Numbered from the stretch's first letter, positions 1 through 6,758 are shown. The stretch: 10,571 nt of DNA from an uncultured Oscillospiraceae bacterium (GCA_910584605.1 CAJUAW010000020.1:1-10571); one strand, 5' to 3'. The notes: generated by a model from the sequence alone, not told the origin. Program-made: numbers and translations.

Positions 1-641
1 TAGTTCATCATGGAGAACATGCCCTTCTTCATCTCGCCGCCGTACCAGGTGTTGATGATGACCTGCTCACGGCTGGTGATGTTGAAGATGGCGGCGGTCT
101 CGGAGTTCAGGCCCAGCTCCTTATAGTTGGTCAGCTTGGCCTTGGAGGCGTTGTAGGAGATGAAATCGGGCTTGAAATTCTTCAGCTCCTCCTCGGTGGG
201 GGCGATGAACATGTTCTTCACGAAGTGGGCCTGCCAGGCCACCTCCATAATGAAACGGATGGCCATGCGGGTGTCCTTGTTGGTGCCGCAGAACACGTCC
301 ATCACATACAGCTTCTTGTTGGACAGCTCCTGGATGGCCAGCTTCTTGCAGGCGTCCCAGGCCGCCTGGGAGGCGGGCTTGTTGTCGTTCTTGAACTCGT
401 CGGAGGTCCACCACACGGTGTCCTTGGAGTTCTCGTCCATGACGATGAACTTGTCCTTGGGGGAGCGGCCGGTGTAGATGCCGGTCATCACGTTGACCGC
501 GCCCAGCTCGGTCATCTGACCCTTCTCATAGCCCTCCAGGGCGGGGTCCATCTCAGCCTCGAAGAGCTGCTCGTAGGTGGGATTGTATACGACCTCCTGA
601 ATGCCAGTGATGCCGTATTTTTCCAATCCGTAGGTTTCCAT
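1..641 (-). CDS. pckA: Phosphoenolpyruvate carboxykinase (ATP), N-terminal part, cut by window edge
   Basis: PckA interconverts oxaloacetate + ATP and PEP + CO2 + ADP in the cytoplasm. In gut anaerobes it often runs toward oxaloacetate, a family-level inference. The 213 visible residues include TGIYTGRSPKDKF (about residues 53-65), whose Arg contacts oxaloacetate in this family, then the CGTNKDTRMAIRFIMEVAWQ region, and near the edge NTWYGGEMKKGMFSMMN. The YGGEMKKG block supplies a metal-binding Lys in ATP-type enzymes, so this is the ATP and not the GTP class. The family is usually about 530-540 residues, so roughly 60% lies beyond position 1. The ATG at 639-641 follows a perfect AAGGAGG (650-656, minus strand) with 8 nt spacing. 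The gene has its own promoter at 695-723 and lies downstream of ksgA on the same strand. No internal stop or frameshift is visible. Confidence 0.96.
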   Translation of the reverse strand, partial: METYGLEKYGITGIQEVVYNPTYEQLFEAEMDPALEGYEKGQMTELGAVNVMTGIYTGRSPKDKFIVMDENSKDTVWWTSDEFKNDNKPASQAAWDACKKLAIQELSNKKLYVMDVFCGTNKDTRMAIRFIMEVAWQAHFVKNMFIAPTEEELKNFKPDFISYNASKAKLTNYKELGLNSETAAIFNITSREQVIINTWYGGEMKKGMFSMMN

Positions 642-694
642 GATGAATTCCTCCTTAAAATAGTTAAAGTGGTTATCCATTCCGATCATGGCCT

Positions 695-723
695 ATTTTA
701 CCCCAATTTTTTGGGCTTTGCAA
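695..723 (-). promoter_or_regulatory. Promoter of pckA with a dyad in the spacer
   Basis: On the minus strand TTGCAA (718-723) is followed by a 17-bp spacer and TAAAAT (695-700), a good sigma-A-type match. Expected transcription start is about 688, giving a leader of about 47 nt. The spacer holds the dyad CCCAA-N4-TTGGG (702-715), which could be an operator. The regulator is unknown. Confidence 0.7.
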
Positions 724-761
724 GAGATAAGTGAGCGAAAATGACGGAATGGGCAAAAGCC

Positions 762-1613
762 TCAAATCAAGCCCCGCAGAGCCTTGGACAGTTGGGCAAA
801 TTGAGGAATGGACAGCCGCTCCCCCCGGGTATCCGGAGGAACTCCGCATGCTTCCAGGGCCCGGAGGATGTCCTCCCTGGGGCGGTCCAGATTGGCGGCC
901 AGGCTGTTGAGCAGGGTCTTGCGCCGCAGGGCGAAGGCGGCTTTCACCACCCGGAAAAAGTGGTCCGGGTCGTCCACCTCCGCCGGGACAGGCCGGGGGA
1001 CCATCCGCACCACCGCCGATGTCACCTTGGGGGCGGGGAGGAAGCAGTCGGGCGGGACCTCAAAGAGCAGCTCCGGGGCGGTGTGGTACTGGCAGAAGAC
1101 CGAGAAGGCCCCGTAGTCCTTGGTCCCCGGCTGGGCGCAGATGCGCTGGGCCACTTCCTTCTGGATCATCACCGTGATGGCAAAGAAGCATTGGGCCTCG
1201 ATGAGGGCGGTGATGGCCGGGGTGGTGATGTTGTAGGGCAGGTTGGCGCAGGCGGCAAACCCGGAAAGCCAGGGCATGTCCCGTGTCATCTGGCGGATAT
1301 CCAGCTTCAGGATATCGCCCGAGACGATCTCTACATTGTCCCGGCCGGCCAGCGTCTCCTCCAGGATGGGCAGCAGGGAGCGGTCCAGCTCCACACTGAC
1401 CACCTTGTCCGCCCGCCCGGCCAGTTCCCGGGTGAGACAGCCGATCCCGGGGCCGATTTCCAGCACGCCTGTATCCGGGTGGGCCCCGGAGGCTTTGGCG
1501 ATCTCCCGGGGGACCCAGTCGGCGATGAGGAAATTCTGCCCCATGGACTTGGAGAAGCGAAAGCCATGGCGGGCCAGCAGGGATTTGATCTGGTTGATAT
1601 CGCACAGGTTCAT
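762..1613 (-). CDS. ksgA: 16S rRNA (adenine1518-N6/adenine1519-N6)-dimethyltransferase RsmA/KsgA
   Basis: KsgA uses S-adenosylmethionine to dimethylate two adjacent adenines in the 3'-end hairpin of 16S rRNA, a late 30S assembly step. The 283-residue protein is full length for the family. Seen in order: GQNFL (25-29); the SAM-binding loop EIGPGIGCLT (52-61); acidic VVSVELDR (71-78); SGDIL (98-102); the NLPYN catalytic motif (124-128) that places the target adenine; FLPAPKVTS (191-199); and the C-terminal RNA-binding helices with FALRRKTLLNSL (227-238). The ATG at 1611-1613 has AAAGGAG (1621-1627) 7 nt upstream. It lies on the same strand as the ABC importer but beyond its terminator, with only about 29 nt between the terminator tail and the start codon. 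I see no clear separate promoter. Loss of KsgA classically gives kasugamycin resistance. Confidence 0.97.
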   Translation of the reverse strand: MNLCDINQIKSLLARHGFRFSKSMGQNFLIADWVPREIAKASGAHPDTGVLEIGPGIGCLTRELAGRADKVVSVELDRSLLPILEETLAGRDNVEIVSGDILKLDIRQMTRDMPWLSGFAACANLPYNITTPAITALIEAQCFFAITVMIQKEVAQRICAQPGTKDYGAFSVFCQYHTAPELLFEVPPDCFLPAPKVTSAVVRMVPRPVPAEVDDPDHFFRVVKAAFALRRKTLLNSLAANLDRPREDILRALEACGVPPDTRGERLSIPQFAQLSKALRGLI

Positions 1614-1642
1614 TCCATTGCTCCTTTCGGCGTCAACGCATT

Positions 1643-1671
1643 AAAAAGCCCCCTCTTTGGCAGGGGGGCTT
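1643..1671 (-). terminator. Rho-independent terminator of the ABC importer operon
   Basis: On the minus strand AGCCCCC (1664-1670) pairs with GGGGGCT (1647-1653) around a loop of about 10 nt, with a T5 run (1643-1647) at the downstream edge of the stem. It starts about 8 nt after the ATPase stop codon, the expected place for an operon end. ksgA begins just downstream, so some read-through may be functional. Confidence 0.85.
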
Positions 1672-1678
1672 GTATTGC

Positions 1679-2755
1679 TTACAGAATATGCACCGATTCC
1701 GGGTCGAACACCAGGGAGCAGTTCTCGCCCACCTGATAGATGCGCTTGTTTTTGGGGTTGTAGTCGGTGAGCTTCACCAGGGTATTGCCCACCTTCACGT
1801 GGTAATTCTGGTAGGACCCCATAAAGCAGGACAGGGTCACGGTGCAGGGCAGGCCGCCCGCGTCCTTCAGCAGGGCGGACTCGGGCCGCAGCACCACGGT
1901 ATACTCCGTCCCCGGGGTCATCCCCGCCTTGGCGGGGACCCGGGTGGGGGAGCCCTCCACGTTGAGGATGGCGTGGCTGCCGTCCAGGCGCTCCAGAGAG
2001 CCCTTGAGGAAGTTGGCCTCACCGATGAAGTCGGCCACAAACTCGCTGCTGGGGTGGTAGTAGATGTCCTGGGGGGACCCCATCTGGGCCACCACGCCCT
2101 TGTTCATAATGATGATGTTGTCCGACAGGGCCATGGCCTCGCTCTGGTCGTGGGTGACGTAGATGGCTGTGATGCCCACCTCCTGTTGGATGCGGCGGAT
2201 CTCTGTCCGCATGGACACCCGGAGCTTGGCGTCCAGGTTGGACAGAGGCTCGTCGAAGAGGAGGACGGAGGGCTCGATCACCAGCGCCCGGGCCAGGGCC
2301 ACCCGCTGCTGCTGTCCGCCGGACAGCTGGTTGGTCATGCGGCCCTCCATGCCGGTGAGCTCCACTAGGTCCAGAATCTTCATCACCCGCTTTTGAATCT
2401 CATCCTTGGGCGTTTTGCGCAGCTTCAGGCCGTAGGCCACGTTGTCGAAGACGTTGTAGTGGGGCAGCAGGGCGTAGCTCTGAAAGACCATGGCGGTGTC
2501 CCGCTTGTTGGGGGTGAGGGCGTTGATGGCCTCCTCCCCCAGGTAGATCTCCCCCTCGTCGGGGCTCTCGAAGCCGGCAATCATCCGCAGGGTGGTGGTC
2601 TTTCCGCAGCCAGAGGGACCCAGCAGGGTGACAAAGGAACCCGGCTCGATGGTCAGGGAGGTGTCCTTTACCGCATAAAAGTCCTTGCCCGTCTTGGGGT
2701 CCTGATAGATTTTGGAGATGTGGTCCAGACGGACCCCCTTTTTGACTTTTGACAT
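1679..2755 (-). CDS. ABC importer ATPase (FbpC/PotA/PhnT-like) with TOBE domain
   Basis: This is the ATP-hydrolysing subunit of the importer encoded just upstream, acting on the cytoplasmic face of the permease. The 358 residues fit the MalK/PotA/FbpC class. Seen: Walker A GPSGCGKT (46-53), Q-loop FQSY (Gln92), signature LSGGQQQR (144-151), Walker B VLLFDEP (164-170, catalytic Glu169), D-loop SNLD (172-175) and switch His202 in VTHDQSEAM. A C-terminal TOBE-type regulatory region covers about 283-354. All catalytic residues are present. The ATG (2753-2755) lies 3 nt after the permease stop, and its ribosome site AAGGAGGA sits inside the permease 3' end, so the two are translationally close. 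Members of this class serve ferric iron, polyamine, aminoethylphosphonate and hexose-phosphate systems, so the ATPase does not fix the substrate. Confidence 0.95.
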   Translation of the reverse strand: MSKVKKGVRLDHISKIYQDPKTGKDFYAVKDTSLTIEPGSFVTLLGPSGCGKTTTLRMIAGFESPDEGEIYLGEEAINALTPNKRDTAMVFQSYALLPHYNVFDNVAYGLKLRKTPKDEIQKRVMKILDLVELTGMEGRMTNQLSGGQQQRVALARALVIEPSVLLFDEPLSNLDAKLRVSMRTEIRRIQQEVGITAIYVTHDQSEAMALSDNIIIMNKGVVAQMGSPQDIYYHPSSEFVADFIGEANFLKGSLERLDGSHAILNVEGSPTRVPAKAGMTPGTEYTVVLRPESALLKDAGGLPCTVTLSCFMGSYQNYHVKVGNTLVKLTDYNPKNKRIYQVGENCSLVFDPESVHIL

Positions 2756-2758
2756 GGC

Positions 2759-4468
2759 TTAATCCTCCTTGATTTTCTTGCTGGTGCCGAAATACTTGAT
2801 AAACAGGTTCATCAGCAGCACCGAGCCGTAGGTGATCAAAATCAGAATGGTGGCGAAGGCGCAGGCGATGGAGTAAGCGCCCTTCTCGGCAAATTCGTTG
2901 ATCTGGACGGTGATGAGGTAGACGCTGGGGGTGACCAGCAGGATGATGGCGGAGATGGCGGTGATGGACCGGACGAAGGCCGTCACCAGTCCGGAGAGGA
3001 AGGAGTCCTTAATCAGAGGCAGGGTGACCGTCATAAACACCTTAAAGCTGTCCGCGCCCATGTCGTAGGCCGACTCCTCAATGGACTTGTCAATCTGCCG
3101 CAGGGCGGAGATGCCGCTGCGGGTGCCCGTGGGCAGGGAGCGGACCACAAAGACGATAATCAGAATCGCCGCGCTGCCGTAGAGACCCTGCAAAAATCCG
3201 GTGCGGAACACGCCGCCGGAGAAGCCCCGGATGTAGCCCACGCCCAGCACCGTGCCGGGCACGGCCATGGCCAGCATGGACACCGCCTCGATAAAGCCCT
3301 TGGCCTTAAACTTCCGCTTGACCACCAGGTAGGAGATAATCATGGACAGCAGGGCGGTGATGGGGGAGGCGATGAGGGACAGAACAAAGGAGTCCCGGAA
3401 GGCCTGGAGGCCGTGGTACCGGGTAAACACCTGACCGAACCACTTGAAGGTCAGCGGAGTAAACTTGTAGCCCCAGGTGGGGAACAGAGCTCCGATGGGC
3501 ACGCAGACGTACATCAGGATGACAAAGAAGGCCGCCAGGGAGCACAGGATGGTGAGGGGGATGGTGACGCTCTTGTCCTCAATGAGCATCCGGCCCCGGC
3601 TGGCCTTGCCGGTGAGGGTGGCGGCGGTTTTGGCCTCCAGGTAGTATTTTTGGACGATAAACATACCCAGCGTAATGCACAGCAGCACCACAGCCATGGC
3701 CGCCGCCCCCTCCTTGTCGTAAGCGCCGGTGATCTGGAGGTAGATGGTGGTGGCCAGGGTGTCGTAGGAGCCGCCGATGATCATGGGGTTGGCGAAGTCG
3801 GCAATGGATTCGATGAAGGTGACCAGAAACGCGTTGCCCAGGCCGGGGAGGAGCAGGGGCAGGGTGACGGTGGTAAACACCTTGGACCGGCTGGCCCCCA
3901 TGTCCCGGGCGGCCTCCTCCAGGGAGGGGTCAATATTCTTCAGCAGGCCCTTGAGCATCATGTAGCACACGGGGAAAAAGGTGAGGGACTGGACGATGAC
4001 AATGCCCCAGAAGCCGTAGACGCTGTTGTCCTCCATGCCCAGCAGGAAGTAGGTGATAATGCCCGCCTTGCCGAAGAGCATAATCATGGACAGGGACAGC
4101 ACGAAGGGGGGCGACACCACCGGCAGCATGGACACCACCTTGAACAGGCCGCCCACCGCCCTGCCCATCTTGACATAGACCTCCACATAGGCGAAGAGCA
4201 GGCCCACCACGGTGGACAGAATCCCTACCAGGAATCCCACCTTCAGGGTGTTGCCGATGGCCTTGGTGAAGGTGGGCATGGCCATGATGCGCTGGAAGGT
4301 GGACAGGGTAAAGCCGTTCCCGCCGTAGAAGCTGTCCACCAGCAGAATCGCCAGGGGGTAGAGGATAAACAGGGTCAAAAACGCGATGAGGACGAGGATG
4401 GTGCCCACCATAACGGGGTCTGCCATCAGCTTTTTCCGGTCCAGCGCCGCGCTCTGGCTTTTTGCCAT
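2759..4468 (-). CDS. Fused two-domain ABC importer permease (FbpB/AfuB/PhnU2-like)
   Basis: This membrane channel subunit has both permease halves fused in 569 residues, so one chain replaces the usual dimer. About 12 hydrophobic segments are visible, near 21-45, 72-96, 105-132, 150-172, 206-228, 253-273, 301-322, 356-383, 392-415, 428-446, 484-512 and 532-556. Each half has an EAA coupling loop that docks the ATPase: EEAARDMGASRSKVF...LPLLLPG (184-209) and EESAYDMGADSFKVF...LPLI (464-486). The similar loops show the internal duplication. The ATG (4466-4468) follows AAGGAGGG with good spacing. The gene lies 76 nt downstream of the binding protein, across a strong hairpin, and 3 nt upstream of the ATPase. 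Fused permeases are typical of ferric-type (FbpB), hexose-phosphate (AfuB) and some 2-aminoethylphosphonate importers. Confidence 0.94.
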   Translation of the reverse strand: MAKSQSAALDRKKLMADPVMVGTILVLIAFLTLFILYPLAILLVDSFYGGNGFTLSTFQRIMAMPTFTKAIGNTLKVGFLVGILSTVVGLLFAYVEVYVKMGRAVGGLFKVVSMLPVVSPPFVLSLSMIMLFGKAGIITYFLLGMEDNSVYGFWGIVIVQSLTFFPVCYMMLKGLLKNIDPSLEEAARDMGASRSKVFTTVTLPLLLPGLGNAFLVTFIESIADFANPMIIGGSYDTLATTIYLQITGAYDKEGAAAMAVVLLCITLGMFIVQKYYLEAKTAATLTGKASRGRMLIEDKSVTIPLTILCSLAAFFVILMYVCVPIGALFPTWGYKFTPLTFKWFGQVFTRYHGLQAFRDSFVLSLIASPITALLSMIISYLVVKRKFKAKGFIEAVSMLAMAVPGTVLGVGYIRGFSGGVFRTGFLQGLYGSAAILIIVFVVRSLPTGTRSGISALRQIDKSIEESAYDMGADSFKVFMTVTLPLIKDSFLSGLVTAFVRSITAISAIILLVTPSVYLITVQINEFAEKGAYSIACAFATILILITYGSVLLMNLFIKYFGTSKKIKED

Positions 4469-4498
4469 GGAGAAGCCCTCCTTTTGTTCAGATTGGAA

Positions 4499-4531
4499 GC
4501 GGGGGGACAGCGGTGTGCGCCGTCCCCCCGC
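4499..4531 (-). promoter_or_regulatory. Intercistronic hairpin between binding-protein and permease genes
   Basis: A perfect 10-bp stem (4499-4508 with 4522-4531) continues after one mismatch with 3 more pairs around a 5-nt loop. No T-run follows on the minus strand, so it is unlikely to be a full terminator. In binding-protein importer operons such stems commonly protect the upstream message and lower permease expression. That role is inferred here. Confidence 0.7.
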
Positions 4532-4544
4532 TGGCTGGGGTGTA

Positions 4545-5717
4545 TTACTCGGTCTGGAAGCGGCCGGTGTCGCCGGTGTTGGAGCCGGCGGAGGCCAGAG
4601 CGGTCATGACCTCTTCCACATAGGTTCCGATGTTCTTGGTGGCGTCGTCGAAGTCATAGTCCATCACGTTGTTGGGGTCCAGACCGAAATCATAGGCGGC
4701 CTGGGGCTGCTCGGCGTTGTCCAGAACCAGGAACTGGTAGGAGCCCACCTCGTCGGCCTGGTTGACACAGTCGGGGGACAGGGCGTACTCAATCCACAGC
4801 TTGGCGGCGTTGGGGTGCTTGGCTCCCTTGAAGATGGCGGTGGCGCCGATCTCGCAGGAGGTGCCGCTGGAGGGGATGATCAGCTCGATGTTGTCATAGC
4901 CGTTGTCCAGGATCTGGGTGATGCCGTCATGCAGGAAGCCAATGCCGATGGTGCACTCGCCGGTGCCCACGTTTTTGGACGGGCCGGAGCCGGACTTGGT
5001 GTACACCTCAATGTTCTTGTCCAGGTCGACCAGGAACTGAATGCCCTCGTCGTGGCCGTACTTCTGGATCATGGTGTTGATGACCAGCTTGGCGGTGCCG
5101 GCGGTGTTGTAGTTGGACAGCCAGATCAGGCCCTCATACTCGGGCTTGAGCAGATCGGGCCAGTCCTTGGGGGCCTCCAGGCCCTTGCTGTCCAGACGGT
5201 CCTTGTTGACCATGAAGCCCAAAATGCCGGTGTAGATGCCGTACCACATATTATCGGAGTGCTTATACACGTCCTTGGTGATGTGGGAGGCGTTCATGGC
5301 CTCATAGGGCTCCAGCAGGCCCTCGGCCGCTACCACGTTGTAGGGGTCGGTGGTGCCGCCGAACCAGACGTCGGCGGAAGGATTGCCGTTCTCCTCCTCG
5401 ATCTTGGCCTGGACCTCGCCGGTGGACAGGCGCTGGAAGGTGGTCTTGATGCCGTAGAGCTCCTGGAACTTCTGGCAGGCGGCGGCCAGGTAGTCCTCCT
5501 CGCAGGAGCCGTAGACCACCAGCTCGCCCTCGGCCTGGGCGGCCTCGATCAGCTCGGCCATGGGGTCGTCCGAGGGGGTGCTGGAAGCGGGCGTGCTGGA
5601 AGCGGGCGTGCTGGAAGCAGGCGTGCTGGCGGCAGGTTGTCCGCCGCCGCCGCCGCCGCAGGCGGCCAGGGACAGCACCATGGCCGAGGCCAGCAGCATG
5701 GATAACAGTTTTTTCAC
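4545..5717 (-). CDS. Lipoprotein substrate-binding protein of the ABC importer (ferric/hexose-phosphate/phosphonate superfamily)
   Basis: This 390-residue outer-face lipoprotein captures the substrate for the fused permease. Residues 1-20 form a signal with lipobox LAAC (Cys20 lipidated), followed by a Gly6 run and a Ser/Thr/Pro/Ala linker of STPAS repeats (about 31-49). The mature fold begins near ELVVYGS (65-71), with the family pattern ADVWFGG (115-121), YTGILGFMVNK (162-172), SGSGPSKNVGTGE (242-254), IGIGFLHDG (257-265) and IFKGAKHPNAAKLWIEYAL (295-313). Ferric-binding members carry an adjacent Tyr pair near the 257-265 region. Here it reads Phe-Leu-His-Asp, which argues against simple Fe3+ binding. 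Hexose phosphates or phosphonates are alternatives. The start is GTG (5715-5717), 8 nt after GGAGG. An ATG 7 nt upstream of it is out of frame and too close to the ribosome site. The downstream permease and ATPase complete the importer. Confidence 0.92.
   Translation of the reverse strand: MKKLLSMLLASAMVLSLAACGGGGGGQPAASTPASSTPASSTPASSTPSDDPMAELIEAAQAEGELVVYGSCEEDYLAAACQKFQELYGIKTTFQRLSTGEVQAKIEEENGNPSADVWFGGTTDPYNVVAAEGLLEPYEAMNASHITKDVYKHSDNMWYGIYTGILGFMVNKDRLDSKGLEAPKDWPDLLKPEYEGLIWLSNYNTAGTAKLVINTMIQKYGHDEGIQFLVDLDKNIEVYTKSGSGPSKNVGTGECTIGIGFLHDGITQILDNGYDNIELIIPSSGTSCEIGATAIFKGAKHPNAAKLWIEYALSPDCVNQADEVGSYQFLVLDNAEQPQAAYDFGLDPNNVMDYDFDDATKNIGTYVEEVMTALASAGSNTGDTGRFQTE
5578..5637. repeat. 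15-bp in-frame tandem repeat in the lipoprotein linker
   Basis: Three near-identical copies of a 15-bp unit (plus-strand GTGCTGGAAGCGGGC; at 5578, 5593 and 5608, the last with one change) are followed by a degenerate fourth copy. They encode the STPAS linker repeats of the binding protein. The unit is a multiple of three, so copy-number change would alter linker length without a frameshift. Confidence 0.9.
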
Positions 5718-5786
5718 GTTTCATTCCTCCATTGTTTGAACTTGTCCCGCAGCGGAGACGGCTGCCTCCGCCCAAAGGACTGTTCT

Positions 5787-5815
5787 ATTGTAAAGCTTTA
5801 GGGAGAAAAAGTCAA
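5787..5815 (-). promoter_or_regulatory. Promoter of the ABC importer operon
   Basis: On the minus strand TTGACT (5810-5815), a 17-bp spacer and TACAAT (5787-5792) make a near-consensus sigma-A promoter, with AT-rich sequence upstream to about 5880. The predicted leader is about 63 nt and contains a small hairpin (5752-5757 with 5766-5771). The perfect palindrome TAAAGCTTTA (5791-5800) overlaps the -10 box and spacer and could be an operator. Confidence 0.8.
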
Positions 5816-5907
5816 TATGCCCAAAACAACTTTTTGTATTTTGTGGAAAACTGGCTATTTTGCAAAGTAAATCCCGAATTCCGGGGCGAGGAGGGGGAAA
5901 AGGACAT

Positions 5908-5939
5908 AAAAAACGATGCGCAGCGGGTGCGCATCGTTT
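5908..5939 (-). terminator. Rho-independent terminator of the small membrane-protein gene
   Basis: A perfect 11-bp stem (5911-5921 with 5929-5939) has a 7-nt loop and a T6 run (5908-5913) on the minus strand. It begins about 11 nt after the stop codon at 5951-5953. It also insulates the importer promoter downstream. Confidence 0.92.
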
Positions 5940-5950
5940 GACTGCCTGGT

Positions 5951-6532
5951 TCAGGCGCTGGCGGGGGCGGTCCCGCCGTCCTGGGACTCAGGGGCCTGCT
6001 CCGATGGGGGGAGGGAGTCCTCCGGGTCCATATCCGCCAGGGTGTAGGGGACCTTGGGGACCGAGAGGCTGGACAGCCGCTTTTCCTCCCCGCCGTTCCC
6101 CTGGGACGGGGTGGAGCTGCCGGAGGTTCCGGTCCCCGAGGACAGGCGGACGTCCTCCCGCTGCCAGATCACGGAGCCGTTCTCCACCTTGAAATTGGGG
6201 CCGAAGGAGCTGCTCCCGGCGGCGCCGCCCGCCGCCCGCTCCTCCTCAAGGGCCTGCTGCTGGGCCTCGTAACGCTCCCTGGCCAGACTGTTCTGGTAGG
6301 CGGACAGGCCGAAGAGGCCCCAGAAGCCCGCCTCCCCCAGGCCCAGCAGGATCAGGAGGATGGTCAGAAGCGGGAGCAGGATGCTGCGCCGCTGTTTGGG
6401 TCCGGAGTCCTCGGCCGGGACCGGAAGCCCGGCCTCCGCCTCCGGTACCGGCCCGGCTTCCGGCGCGGCCGGCTGCTCGGGCTGCAGACTGGCCAGCTGC
6501 TCCGCCAGCATTTCGTCTACTGTGTTCGCCAT
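5951..6532 (-). CDS. Hypothetical single-pass membrane protein with low-complexity tail
   Basis: I do not recognise this family. The 193-residue protein, counted from the ATG at 6530-6532, has an acidic Ala/Pro/Glu-rich N-terminus (1-45), a short basic stretch KQRR (46-49) and one strong membrane segment (about 50-77). A charged, coiled-coil-prone helix follows (about 78-101), then a Gly/Ser/Pro-rich tail with a small ordered-looking patch FKVENGSVIWQREDVRL (114-130). The basic residues before the membrane segment suggest the N-terminus is inside and the tail outside. A GTG at 6539-6541 could add three residues, but the degenerate ribosome site AGCGGGTG overlaps that GTG and better suits the ATG. 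It has its own promoter (6565-6593) and terminator, and is divergent from the c-di-GMP operon. Being a monocistronic neighbour does not reveal its job. Confidence 0.72.
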   Translation of the reverse strand: MANTVDEMLAEQLASLQPEQPAAPEAGPVPEAEAGLPVPAEDSGPKQRRSILLPLLTILLILLGLGEAGFWGLFGLSAYQNSLARERYEAQQQALEEERAAGGAAGSSSFGPNFKVENGSVIWQREDVRLSSGTGTSGSSTPSQGNGGEEKRLSSLSVPKVPYTLADMDPEDSLPPSEQAPESQDGGTAPASA

Positions 6533-6564
6533 ATTATACACCCGCTCTCTGTATCGGTACTCTT

Positions 6565-6593
6565 ATGGTATCATAGCTTGATTTGGAAGTCAA
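6565..6593 (-). promoter_or_regulatory. Promoter of the small membrane-protein gene (extended -10)
   Basis: On the minus strand TTGACT (6588-6593), a 17-bp spacer and TACCAT (6565-6570) are seen, with TG one base upstream of the -10 (an extended -10 pattern). The start would lie near 6558, a leader of about 26 nt. A perfect TATAAT at 6533-6538 just before the ATG has no matching -35 and is probably chance. Confidence 0.6.
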
Positions 6594-6743
6594 TCAGCAT
6601 TCTGCGGGGAACATTCCAATTCTCGACTTTGGCAGGAAAGTATGCTATACTGCTGGACCGCCTTCCAGTTCTTCCAGAAGAGGACCGCCCTGAAGTTTGG
6701 AAAAAAGGCCGTTAAATTTCAAAATAGTCTTCCGCTTTTGGAA
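6582..6743. promoter_or_regulatory. Cluster of TTGGAA half-sites in the divergent intergenic region
   Basis: TTGGAA occurs at 6583-6588, 6697-6702 and 6738-6743, and as TTCCAA at 6614-6619. Two CTTCCAG copies lie at 6662-6668 and 6672-6678. The copy at 6583 touches the leftward -35 box, and the copy at 6738 lies in the spacer of the proximal rightward promoter. They may be binding sites for a shared regulator. This is inference from position and repetition only. Confidence 0.3.
6623..6651 (+). promoter_or_regulatory. Candidate distal promoter of the c-di-GMP operon
   Basis: TCGACT (6623-6628), a 17-bp spacer and TATACT (6646-6651) are seen, with an extended-type TGC directly before the -10. 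The 13 bases around the -10 (6640-6652) are identical to those at the chemoreceptor promoter (8941-8953). Transcripts would carry a leader of about 160 nt, including two GGACCGCC copies (6655 and 6682). Confidence 0.5.
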
Positions 6744-6758
6744 AAGATTTGATATAAT
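6730..6758 (+). promoter_or_regulatory. Proximal promoter of the c-di-GMP operon (extended -10)
   Basis: A perfect TATAAT (6753-6758) is preceded by TGA (an extended -10). The -35 position, 17 bp upstream, is poor (TTCCGC, 6730-6735). The start would be near 6765, giving a leader of about 54 nt with a small hairpin CTGGC/GCCAG (6774-6788) ahead of the ribosome site. Confidence 0.65.

Noticed and set aside
711..763. Imperfect inverted repeat GGGCTTTGC / GCAAAAGCC after ksgA as a terminator
   Set aside because: The arms are separated by more than 30 nt, have a bulge and are not followed by a T-run. One arm overlaps the pckA -35 box.
741..1736. Plus-strand open frame of 331 codons opposite ksgA
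   Set aside because: It is antisense to a full-length KsgA with all motifs, and its translation has Gly/His/Arg-rich composition with no recognisable domain.
4386..5705. Long plus-strand open frame of 439 codons opposite the binding-protein gene
   Set aside because: It is antisense to a clearly recognised lipoprotein, has Val/Gly/Leu-rich low-complexity content and no ribosome site. This is typical of high-GC shadow frames.
5722..5724. ATG just upstream of the binding-protein GTG as an alternative start
   Set aside because: It is out of frame with the lipoprotein and only one base from the GGAGG, too close for initiation.
6533..6538. Perfect TATAAT directly before the small membrane-protein ATG
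   Set aside because: There is no -35 at 16-18 bp, and a start there would fall inside the coding region. A better promoter exists at 6565-6593.
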